Assembly (NCBI GenBank): GCA_030248215.1
Contig: JASANG010003653.1
Coordinates: 62,001-126,000 of the forward strand
Source of the DNA: Enoplolaimus lenunculus
Lineage: Eukaryota; Nematoda; Enoplea; Enoplida; Thoracostomopsidae
Direction: 5' to 3'
Length of the DNA stretch: 64,000 nt
Shown here: positions 56,901 to 64,000 of the stretch, in pieces
Position numbering within the stretch: the stretch's first letter is position 1
How the letters are laid out: each line of letters opens with the position of its first letter
The notes under the pieces: model-generated
What the model was told of the DNA's origin: nothing
Seen by the model: the letters and a program-made list of their open reading frames with translations, nothing else
Databases searched by the model: none
Position numbers and translations under genes: made by a program

Positions 56901-59900
56901 TAGATAATTTATATGTCTGCAGTAGAGATGTGCCGATTAATCGGCATCGGTAATAATCGGCAGTTTTCGTGAGTATTGGCATCGGCACTGCAAAAAATTG
57001 TCGATTCTTCGTCGATAATTTTTGCACATAACATAATCGTTTTTTATGGTTAGGGTTTAAGTTTTTATGTAATGATGTAATGTAGTTTGCTATCTGTTTA
57101 TTAAGCATAGTGTATGTCATATTCTTACTATAATATATTTAATTTTATTTCTACGAGGGTCTTAGTACTGACTGGGCTTTTTGAAGTTTTTGTCAGGGTG
57201 CAACCGGATATCTTGGTCAAAAAATCGACATCCGACTCCGGTATTTTAATTTGCCGGATGATTTTTTAAAAGTTCAAAAAATTGGAAACCATCATTTGTA
57301 ACTGTCATTAAGTTGATTGAGTTATTTTTAATATTTTTTCGGTTATGCATCTGTTGTAAATTTTTGCATGTGCCCGGTTACGTTCACACAGGACTTCTGA
57401 TCTCGGTCTTGATTAATTTTGGACCGGTAACAAAAATAACAATATAATTTTTTATACGTAACGAATGATTTGAATGTTTTTTCGTATATATCTTTTTGTT
57501 TTAGCGTAAAACTAAAAACTGTCACAATATTTTATTTTTTATTTTATTCACCACTTAAGTGGCACAAGAAAATAATCACAGAGCTTCAACAATGTAAAAC
57601 AGCGTTAAAAATTATGCTTTGATGTGCCGTCCTACTAATATCTGGTTTTGTTTGAAATTCAGTTAGTTGGAATTAGGAGCAAGTAAAACATGTTGTTAAA
57701 GAAAAGAATTTATTTTCAAAAGGCAAATACAAACCAGTTTTTGTATAGCCTTCATTGTAAGTAGTGTGCTGTAGTGAGGAAAACTAACCAGGTATATAAT
57801 GAGTTTAAAAAATTATGTTACAATATAATAAAAATGATTGCTGAAACAGAGCGACAAATTTCTTTCTAAAATAAAAAATCTAATAGACAATCCGTTTAAA
57901 TACCGAGAAATGGCAAAGCCGACACCGTATATCCCTGAAAAATATATGTCATGTAACATGGGCCAAACAAATATGGCATTTTTTGGTATGTGGTCACATT
58001 GTATACTTCTATCATTTTGAATCAAGTTCGTAGTCAAATATTGTGATTTTTTTAGTCATAAATTATAGGTGGAATTATGTTATGGTTTTCAGTAAGAAAT
58101 ATACGGCCATGTAGAATACGGATGCCGGATGTCGATTTTTGCCGGAAGCGGGGCCGAATATCTGGTTGCATCATAGTGATTGTATCTTTTTGTGTTTAGA
58201 AGCGGTCAGCGTTGGGCTCATGTCAGCTGCGCATTGTGGATCCCTGAAATTAGCTTTGGCGATCCGACCCTCGTCGAACCGATAACAAACATCGCGGGTG
58301 TCGCTGAACGCCGCTGGGCCCTACGATGTGTCTTGTGTCGTCAACGCGAAGGTGCGTGCATTCAGTGTTCGCATCGATCGTGCCCAGTGGCCTATCACGT
58401 GACGTGCGCACAGCGGCAGCGTCTAGATATTAGGCTGGTAGCGGTTTCACCGGCTCGAACCGGGGCCTCCGTCGCTGTTGAAAATGAACTGACTAGCCAT
58501 GGCTCTAGACATCGTAGCCGGTCATGTAGCGGCGGCAACATAAGCGATGTTGATGGCAGCATCGCTGATAGTGGCGGCGAAGTAAAAGCAGTGGTGAGTT
58601 GAAATTAGTTCAGTACAGGAGGAGAGGTTTGGGGCTGGTCAAGGTTCCCTTCCGGATTTTTGTGTTCGGGGTTCTAGGAACTTTCTCCATTGGTAACGTA
58701 CCAAAGAACCCTTTGTAGGTGTAGGTTTTTGATCCCCTTTCAGAATGCTGGCTACGTTCCTGTTGGTATTGTTGTGGTTTTGTATTTAGATAATATGAGC
58801 GTTTACTATTCAGACAATATGAGGGAGTGTCTGGTGTTGACTACTTGTGTTCAATGTTTCAGAGTTTTTGTTCAAAGCATGGTGAGCGCCGGTCTTCACC
58901 TCGGAAATCGATTTCAGATGATACCGAAGACAAAGAAGTAATACGCCGCCGCAGGTATAATGTTGCTTTTATGTGTTTTTAAAACATGCTTAACTTAGAA
59001 TTACTTTATAACAATCAATTGCATAAGCGCTTTACTATTTGTTTTAAGCACTGTTTTAGTTCAAGGCAGAAATGTCTTTTCTGCTTGTACATCTCTATGC
59101 CTATCGTTTTGGCATTTATTGTGCAGAAAGCAATAAGGAGCGGCATTCTACCCTTTTAGCGGAAATAAGTTTAGTGAATTAGCAAGCTGGCTTTGTTTGA
59201 TTGTTGCATATCGTTCTTTTTCAGGATTATGGACGCACAGGATTTTTTCTTTGAACATGTGGATCCGGCCACCGTTGCAAAAACGCTGAGGGTGACCCTT
59301 GATTCTGTTTTACCTGTGTACGAGTACTGGAAGCTCAAACGAAAGGTATATATAATTTGAACCTGCATTGATGCTTGGTCAGCATATCTGCCTGTGATGG
59401 TATTCCAATAGATCCTTCTGATCTGTAAATATGCGATTATCTGTCGTTTATACGGCAGTTAGTGTGTATTTGTCTGAAGACACAGTTTAACTGAGGCAGA
59501 AAAGTTGGCTACAGACAATCGTATGCCAATTACCTGATCTTGTGCCGCTAATCTGTATTGATTTGCGTTATTCTTCATTTATCAGGAGGGTGATTCCATA
59601 TTATCTAAGCATAGATAATTGGCGAATAAATAAAGTTAATTTTAACACTGTTTGTAATAAATTGTCGATCTCCTATAAATTCCTGCCCCCAAGTTTAGTT
59701 TGCACTTTGTACGTACTATTTCTGCTCCGTGCGGCGGGAGTGTTCCTCGGGAGAAATAATTTTGTCAGAAGGCATCACTCGCGGCACTGTTAAGTTGTTA
59801 GAAATGCCGGTGTCATAGCATTGTTGGAACCGATAGTGTGGAGTTTTAGGCGAATTTCAATCAACCATTGCTTCGGCAACGCGAAAACGTTGAGAAAACA

Positions 59901-62900
59901 ATGGAGAAAATGCAAGAAAACGCTGTAGTACGACGGGTTCGCATGCTCATTTCGTTGCGTCAAAATTTGGAGAAGGTACGTATTTTTGCGGAAAGCATTG
60001 TTTCAGACAACATTTTTGTGTTTTCATTTTTTGAAATTTTGAAGCAAGTAACAATTTAACTGAATGTTTATGATAATACTCCTGAACTCAGTGTTTGCTG
60101 AATTTGAATCCGATGTTCTGCTCGGAGTTTAAGTTTAGAAGTCAGTTCTGTTTTGTACACGGGGGTGGAAAGGTGGATGTCCGTCCGTCTGTCCGTCCGA
60201 AAAGAATCTCAAATCGATTTTGAAAACTTTTTTGTTTGAAAGCCAATTATCCTGGGGTGTTGACCTCGCATTGGGGTTTTAAAATTTTAAGCCGTTTATT
60301 AGCTACAGGCGAATTTGCATAATTAATTAAGCCTAAATTAGGACTTTCTACATTATTTCACTAATTATTACAGTTAGCAATGTAACCTCAGCATTAAAGG
60401 GTTTTGGTGCGAGGACTCTGCATAGACTGTTTACACACCTCCAAAACCGATAATTAAGAAGTTAGCTAATAGATCATTGCATATTAGCATAGTGTATAAG
60501 CCTAAATTAGGACTGTTTACAATATTTCACTGATTATTAAGGTTAAAAGCAATATAATTTCAGCACTAAAGGGGTTTTAGGTATGAGGAATTAGAATAAC
60601 TTGGGTACAAACATCCAAAACCGATAACTGAATAGTTAGCTAATCGCTGATTTGCATATTAGCTTAATTGACAAGACGAAATTAGGACTTTTTAAATTAT
60701 TTCAATAATTATTAGGGTTTACTGAAAGTTTTTGGATGCGAGGAATCTGAACAAATTGTCTAGAAACCTTCAAACCCAATAAATGAATAGTTAGCTAATA
60801 AGTAATTTGCATATTAGCTTAACTGTTTACGTGTGTTTGAGCTTCGCTCAATACATGTAGTCCCACTACGACTGGTTTAAATTTGTATTTTATATAGGCG
60901 CGCAATCTATGTTATATGGTAATCCGTCGGGAACGTCTCAAAAAGCAATTAGTGCAAAACGTTGAGGCAACGTTTCATGTGGAGCTAACTGGACTCAACC
61001 AGATGACATTGGGCAGTGCATGTGGTAAAGTTGTTGGTGTATGCGGGTCATCCACTTCCGTAACTGCTGGAGGCGTCACAGCGTTGCTTAGCAAGCGTGA
61101 TCTTTCGATGTTTCAGGTACGGTATCCACGGCTGAGTCTGAGTGATCCTGTATTTTCGGTGTTGGCACTTGCGTTGCCAGGCTTTTGGTAAGAGGGGTTA
61201 CATTCTGGTTGCCAACGAACCCGCGATCGGACCGATTCCGAATCCATTGCGCTTTTTTGGATTTCGAATCCTAACCTTGAGTGTAAAATACCTTAATTTA
61301 CTGTTTAGATAAAAGTGTTGAAAATTAAATTTGTAGCCTTTTGGCATGCCGTTTAGCAGACCTAATATTGTGCAGAAAATAGACACTTTTGAATTTTGGA
61401 ATATCAAAACAAAATTCCGTTGAATCATCAGAACCGAATCCAAATATGATTCCATCCATACATTTAGTTTTTTCCGAATCTAAAATTGGATCCGAACTTT
61501 ATTGCCAACCTGGTTTCTCAGCACACGGCCCTGGCGCCCGAACCGATATTACCGGGCCATTCATGTCGTTTATTACTAAAAAAGATGTTTTTTGTTCACA
61601 AAAGAAATGTTGAGTCGAACCGGGGTTTTCCATTAATTGGAATACTGAGCGTAAAAATGAATACAAATACAGGTTTTATAAATTTCTGCGTGATGCAGAC
61701 ACCAGATTCTTCAGCTCTTCAAGACGCATCGAGTCATGTAAAGATTGTGATAAAGCTATGCCCCTACAAATCAAGCGTTCTCACCGGGGCATATCTAGTT
61801 CATAGTGGAGATGGTTAAAATTTTGAATGTTTATGCGTAATGTAACCCGTTTATATCAGAACGTGTGCAAAAAGGTTGTTTATAAAACAAAAGATATCGA
61901 AAACTCCGAATAACCTGCGAAGTAAAGGTTTTTACAAAACTTGCAGCCGATTGCATATAGACGTTGCGTATTTCTCAATTATTTTCGATTTTGGGTACTG
62001 TGCTTTTCCATTTCTCAGTCGTTTATGCTTTCAACCTTGCCCATACCCACTGCCTCTCATCTGGCTCTGTATTGTTTCAAATCAGTTAATCACATTAGTT
62101 TGTTCTCTGTGTCTGTTTGGTCATGCGATATCAATTATGCATTAGTACGTTTGAAATTACCATGCTTTCGCTACTGCTCCGGATAGCGTTTCAAATATTG
62201 CTGGCTGTGGTCACTTTCTCTCAGCTTAACGTAAGTCGTCACGGTACAGCCAATGATGTGGGCCTCGAGCAAAGCAATCAAGGAGGTGCAAGAAATCAAT
62301 GAGTGTTTATTGGTAATTAAAACATGCCCAAAGCAACGTTTCGCAAACGTAAAATTACATCTTGCGTTCGTAAACGATTATAACAAGATAATTTTTGTCG
62401 TCTATAATTTTAGTTGAAACACCACAATATTCATGCGTAGAAAGTTCAGAGAGAGAAAACAGAGACCAGAATTTTTAGGTAAGTAGCTGATTATATTTCG
62501 CCTTAGGTTAGGTGTTTTGCTGACAATATTTTATTTGCGTAAAAGTTGGCGATTCTTCAGCGAGTGATAAGCGATATCCTGATAACAAAAATAGAGCACG
62601 TCGTCGTTGTTGGTCGTATAAAGCTCATGTCTACTGTGGTGTTTTAACTAAAGTTACCATATATAATCATTTTGTTATGATGTATTCAGGGTGTAACCGG
62701 AATTAAAAATAACGGACGTGGAACTGGAATGTGAAAGCAACACAAAATTTTTACCAGGTTCAGATAGTGAAAAATTACAGTTACAAAAAATTATTTTTAT
62801 GTTAAGATAAAACTCTTGGTTGCTATCCCCGGAAAAAGTTTAAAATTTTCAAACTAAATTATTTTTAATGTTTTTTTCGAAGTTTTGAGTGTTTGCACAG

Positions 62901-64000
62901 TTTTATGTGTTGTTTTTTAATATCTCCTCAGAATTATTGCGTAACACTGAAAATTCAAGATTCACAGCGAAATTTTCATACATTTGCTAAATCCTCGACT
63001 TCTAGTCTCGATTCCAAACCACGGAAACGGAGACTCCTATCCTTGGCGATGTGCTCGTTCGGAATAAATCGAAAATAAAAATTGGAATTGGAAAACTAAG
63101 TTTCACTTTTGGAGTACAAATTTTTACCACCGAGAATATTATTCAATTTTGACACTGGGAACCTGAATTCCAGTTGCACTCTTGATATTTTTACTGTTGT
63201 AAAACGTTTAAATGTAATTTTGCACGACATCATGGCCTCCTCGACTACCATCTGCCTATTTAACACTTTATTTTACTTGTTTCAGCATTTCATGAATACG
63301 GGTGCGTCAGCGTTCGAGCAATTGATAATGGCCAAGGACCGGCGCTCAGCGTTGCTGCCGGTTTCAGCCCTGCCCACGTCCGCCTCCCCTACGTTAGTTC
63401 TACGTAAGGGCTTTAGCGCAGATGGTGACAACAATGTTACTAGCTGTTCGACAGGAATTGGTTACATCGAAAGGTCATCATCAGATTGTAACAAACCTTT
63501 GTCTGAGTCAACAGAAGCATTAACGCGACAAGTGGTAGCCACTGGTGGTGATGCTGGCGGGATTAGTGGTGATGAGCTGTCGCGCGGCCCGCAGTCAAAC
63601 GTTGTCATAGTAACACCTAAAACGCTGCTGGATAGTATACGAAAAGGTGGACTATCGGCGAATTCACGGAATGACGATGCTTGCGCTGATGATAGCATAG
63701 TCAAGTTTGGCGCAGTTAAAGACCGTGCGTCGCCGTTATTAAACACACCGCCGTCGGCAACGAATAGCCGTTGCGGTAGCAATGGCGGCAGTGTGAGCAA
63801 CCGTCAACCGTCGTTAGCGCGACGTTGTTTGGCGTCGCCGGATTCCGGCAAGAATCGTGGGGATGGAAACGCGAGGAACGGATGGTGTTTGTCGGAGATG
63901 ATGTCAAATGGAAACACCACTACACAATGTCCTGATGCTGGAAACGACACCTCCGTCGCCGTTGCATCATATCCAGTGGCGTCATCATCGGTAAATGCCA
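41858..64000 (+). CDS. JADE/Rhinoceros-family PHD finger protein (partial at right edge)
   Basis: Homologue of JADE1-3 / insect Rhinoceros, the scaffold subunit that directs a KAT7/HBO1-ING-EAF6 acetyltransferase complex to histone H4; fly Rhinoceros also restrains EGFR signalling. Fifteen exons in consistent phase were traced: a long disordered basic N-terminus (42228-43148), an EPL1-like segment (50853-52001), a conserved [15 protein letters not shown] block (52802-53139), a helix before PHD1, PHD1 C4HC3 (end of 53788-54113 plus 55414-55598), zinc knuckle and extended PHD (55414-58954), the JADE helical block ending EYWKLKRK (59225-59345), and a basic helix [13 protein letters not shown] plus [15 protein letters not shown]. 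The C-terminal exon is Ser/Thr-rich and runs off the window. More than 1290 residues are present, longer than vertebrate JADE (about 800) and closer to Rhinoceros. Start codon uncertain. Confidence 0.93.
42228..43148 (+). CDS. JADE exon 2, long basic disordered region
   Basis: 921 bp, acceptor TTATTCAG, donor GTTAGT. Encodes about 307 residues rich in Arg/Ser/Lys/Asn with a likely nuclear signal at the start ([11 protein letters not shown]) and no recognisable fold. Phase 1 on both sides. Placement before the EPL1-like segment fits the lineage-specific N-terminal tail of JADE/Rhinoceros proteins. Confidence 0.8.
43714..44125. mobile_element. CAGGGTGCAACCGG-family MITE
   Basis: 412 bp, begins CTGGGTGCAACCGGAATT and ends AATTCCGGCTACACCCTG, flanked by CCTATATT / CCTATACG (6 of 8). 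JADE intron 2. Confidence 0.75.
44162..44420 (-). mobile_element. Helitron-like fragment
   Basis: Begins ACCGGTCGTAGTAGAACTAC, the inverse of a hairpin-plus-CCGGT end, followed by one unit of the TTAGCTAAT repeat seen at 47.9-48.8 kb. Truncated. Confidence 0.4.
44995..45300 (+). repeat. Inverted intronic repeat, left arm
   Basis: Two blocks (about 45003-45115 and 45195-45295) are reverse complements of 57110-57235 and 56530-56635 at roughly 90% or better by eye. The order is preserved as expected for one inverted duplication later split by other insertions. Confidence 0.8.
45275..46066. mobile_element. TAGGGATGTGCCGAT-family MITE, disrupted by a nested element
   Basis: Degenerate ends (ACGTGCCGATACCG, AATTAATCGGCACTTCG). 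The interior matches the family once 45420-45803 is removed, rejoining TTAAACCCTAAC to CATCAACAACG. Confidence 0.75.
45420..45803. mobile_element. CAGGGTGCAACCGG-family MITE nested in another MITE
   Basis: 384 bp with ends CAGGGTGCAACCGGAATTCC and ATTCCGGTTGCACCCTG, flanked by perfect ACCCTAAC duplications (45412-45419 and 45804-45811). The 8-bp duplication points to the hAT superfamily. It inserted into an older MITE. Confidence 0.93.
46438..46619 (+). CDS. JADE exon 3
   Basis: 182 bp, acceptor TTTATTTCAG, donor GTATGT. Encodes [17 protein letters not shown] and, later, [16 protein letters not shown]. The Ser-rich segment precedes the EPL1-like block. Phases match both neighbours. Confidence 0.8.
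47000..47455. mobile_element. GATTCGG-family MITE (reverse), nested
   Basis: Starts CAGGGCGGCACCGAAAACAC and ends AACCTTTGTTGCCGCCCTG. It lies inside a larger element whose ends GAGATGTCCCGG (about 46750) and CCCCGGGGCATCTCT (about 47485) match the sequence at 9200-9500 in RBM39. Confidence 0.65.
47491..47718. mobile_element. GATTCGG-family MITE, short
   Basis: Starts CAGGGTGGCAACAAAGGTTC and ends GATTCGGTGCCACCCTG. Only 228 bp, so internally deleted relative to its relatives. No matching 8-bp flanks. Confidence 0.7.
47870..48862 (+). mobile_element. Helitron-like element with tandem repeats
   Basis: About six diverged units of roughly 160 bp (the GTGCGAGGAATCT motif at about 47921, 48096, 48241, 48407, 48568, 48722) end in a conserved tail, GAGCTTCGCTCAATACATGT, then the hairpin GTAGTGCCACTAC and TTGGT. 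A hairpin just before CTRRT is the Helitron 3' hallmark; this copy deviates at the first base. No helicase seen, so non-autonomous. Confidence 0.55.
49432..49804. mobile_element. CAGGGTGCAACCG-family MITE with perfect duplication
   Basis: 373 bp, ends CAGGGTGCAACCGAAATTC and AATTCAGTTTGCACTCTG, flanked on both sides by CTCGCAAC (49424-49431, 49805-49812). JADE intron 3. Confidence 0.93.
50853..50952 (+). CDS. JADE exon 4, EPL1-like motif
   Basis: 100 bp. Encodes [20 protein letters not shown] then [13 protein letters not shown]. The E-(L/F)-I/F-R-T-D-x-(I/V)-T-A-M-K pattern is the signature of the JADE N-terminal EPL1-like region. Donor GTAAGA. Confidence 0.9.
51887..52001 (+). CDS. JADE exon 5
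   Basis: 115 bp. Encodes [20 protein letters not shown] then TGVQVPIES. The W-R-x-E-W-x-x-G-V-Q-V-P pattern is strongly conserved in JADE proteins. Acceptor TTTGGCAG, donor GTATTA. Confidence 0.9.
52348..52389 (+). CDS. JADE micro-exon 6
   Basis: 42 bp between good splice signals (CATTTCAG, GTAAGT). Encodes [13 protein letters not shown] and part of a Met codon completed in the next exon; phase 2 both sides. Confidence 0.8.
52802..53139 (+). CDS. JADE exon 7
   Basis: 338 bp. Encodes [13 protein letters not shown], a low-complexity His/Gln and Thr/Asn stretch, then [20 protein letters not shown], equivalent to the JADE Y-D-x-D-D-x-D-x-x-W-L motif before PHD1. Donor GTAAAT. A Helitron-like end starts 31 bp after the donor. 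Confidence 0.88.
53171..53660 (-). mobile_element. Helitron-like element, reverse orientation
   Basis: Begins ACCAGTCGTAGTGGGACTAC, the inverse of a perfect hairpin (GTAGT-CCC-ACTAC) plus GA plus CTGGT, which fits CTRRT. It is followed by two to three units of the same repeat. Starts 31 bp after the JADE exon 7 donor. Confidence 0.6.
53788..54113 (+). CDS. JADE exon 8, helix and first PHD1 cysteines
   Basis: 326 bp, acceptor TATTTTACAG, donor GTGCGT. Encodes a basic Ser-rich stretch, then [15 protein letters not shown] and [16 protein letters not shown]. The G-I-E-Y-D-E-x-x-V-C-D-V-C motif holds the first zinc ligand pair of PHD1. Confidence 0.93.
54471..54861. mobile_element. CAGGGTGCAACCGG-family MITE with perfect duplication
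   Basis: 391 bp, ends CAGGGTGCAACCGGAATTAC and CCGGAATTCCGGTTGCACCC then TG, flanked by GTCTGAAT at 54463-54470 and 54862-54869. Splits the intron between the two halves of PHD1. Confidence 0.95.
55414..55598 (+). CDS. JADE exon 9, PHD1 and zinc knuckle
   Basis: 185 bp. Encodes [36 protein letters not shown] and [15 protein letters not shown]. Supplies the remaining PHD1 ligands (C2HC3 after the first pair) and the start of the zinc knuckle. Acceptor TTTTTACAG, donor GTTTGT. Confidence 0.96.
56530..57235 (-). repeat. Inverted intronic repeat, right arm
   Basis: Partner of 44995-45300. Between its two blocks lie unrelated sequence and another TAGAGATGTGCCGATTAATC MITE (from about 56927). Located in the JADE intron after exon 9. 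Confidence 0.8.
58200..58593 (+). CDS. JADE exon 10, extended PHD (ePHD)
   Basis: 394 bp. Encodes [40 protein letters not shown] and [10 protein letters not shown], the ePHD of the PHD-knuckle-PHD module. It is followed by a Ser/Arg/Gly-rich insert before the last zinc ligands, which lie in the next exon. That insert is longer than in vertebrate JADE. Confidence 0.96.
58863..58954 (+). CDS. JADE exon 11, last ePHD ligands
   Basis: 92 bp. Encodes [15 protein letters not shown] and an acidic-basic tail. C and H of CSKHG correspond to the CPKH that closes the JADE ePHD. Acceptor ATGTTTCAG, donor GTATAA. Confidence 0.9.
59225..59345 (+). CDS. JADE exon 12, helical block
   Basis: 121 bp. Encodes [20 protein letters not shown] and [12 protein letters not shown]. 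The F-(F/Y)-x-x-V-x-x-x-x-V-A-x-x-L pattern followed by Y-W-K-L-K-R-K is conserved between JADE and BRPF proteins. Acceptor TTTTTCAG, donor GTATAT. Confidence 0.94.
59850..59975 (+). CDS. JADE exon 13
   Basis: 126 bp, phase 0. Encodes [20 protein letters not shown] and [16 protein letters not shown], an amphipathic basic helix conserved in JADE. Donor GTACGT. Confidence 0.93.
60300..60876 (+). mobile_element. Helitron-like element upstream of JADE exon 14
   Basis: Three to four repeat units, then GAGCTTCGCTCAATACATGT, hairpin GTAGTCCCACTAC and GACTGGT, ending at 60876 and followed by T. It shares the tail with 48813-48862 and, inverted, 53171-53220. The 5' end is not resolved; a CCGTCCGTCTGTCCGTCCG tract at about 60175 may belong to it. 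Confidence 0.6.
60898..61116 (+). CDS. JADE exon 14
   Basis: 219 bp, phase 0. Encodes [20 protein letters not shown] and continues to [14 protein letters not shown]-x-Y-M-V-x-R-R-E-x-x-K-(R/K) is the end of the conserved JADE core. The acceptor TTTTATATAG has few pyrimidines, and a Helitron-like 3' end stops 21 nt upstream. Confidence 0.9.
62686..63184. mobile_element. Decayed CAGGGTGTAACCGG-family MITE
   Basis: Begins CAGGGTGTAACCGGAATT and ends GAATTCCAGTTGCACTCTTG, with a diverged interior and no matching flanks. Last large JADE intron before exon 15. Confidence 0.5.
63286..64000 (+). CDS. JADE exon 15, Ser/Thr-rich C-terminal region (partial)
   Basis: At least 715 bp, open to the window edge, phase 0. 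Begins [20 protein letters not shown] and continues as a low-complexity Ser/Thr/Asn/Gly region with no recognised fold. Acceptor TTGTTTCAG. Fits the long disordered tail of Rhinoceros-type proteins. Confidence 0.85.

Noticed and set aside
62936-63078. Extra JADE exon starting after TCTCCTCAG
   Set aside because: Exon 14 already joins exon 15 in phase 0, and this stretch lies inside a decayed MITE with no conserved residues.

Overview
This is an AT-rich, intron-rich eukaryotic window. It carries two conserved animal nuclear genes with short phased exons and GT-AG introns, in a background dense with short terminal-inverted-repeat transposons, tRNA-derived SINEs and Helitron-like repeats. The gene content and repeat load suggest an invertebrate animal, possibly an arthropod because the JADE protein is long as in insect Rhinoceros. 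The sequence alone does not identify the species.

Layout. 1-3515: repeats downstream of gene 1, including a 958-bp foldback element made of nested palindromes. 3516-35862, minus strand: an RBM39/CAPER splicing factor gene (RS domain, two canonical RRMs, C-terminal UHM). The exons I identify join in frame into 556 codons plus stop. 35863-41857: a gap of about 6 kb between two head-to-head genes, holding a SINE, a zone of CTTGCA/TGCAAG palindromes and several MITEs. 41858-64000, plus strand: a JADE/Rhinoceros-family gene (EPL1-like segment, PHD finger, zinc knuckle, extended PHD), open at the right edge.

The main structural signal is a forward-reverse-forward triplication inside the RBM39 gene. 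Arm A (about 8.3-18.3 kb) is followed by its reverse complement, arm B (about 18.45-27.3 kb). Arm C (about 27.46-34.0 kb) then repeats arm A in the original direction. Both turning points are noisy, base-deleted, homopolymer-rich versions of the same sequence. That pattern is what an unsplit long-read fold-back would leave, so the honest reading is that about 16 kb (roughly 18.0-34.0 kb) is probably an assembly artefact and that the RS-domain exons are really single copy. A real inverted triplication cannot be excluded without reads.

The two genes act in the nucleus: RBM39 in pre-mRNA splicing and coactivation, JADE as the scaffold of a KAT7/HBO1-type histone acetyltransferase complex. Other notable points are MITEs with perfect 8-bp target duplications, nested insertions, Helitron-like ends close to JADE splice sites, and an inverted intronic repeat pair that brackets the JADE exons from the serine-rich segment to PHD1.
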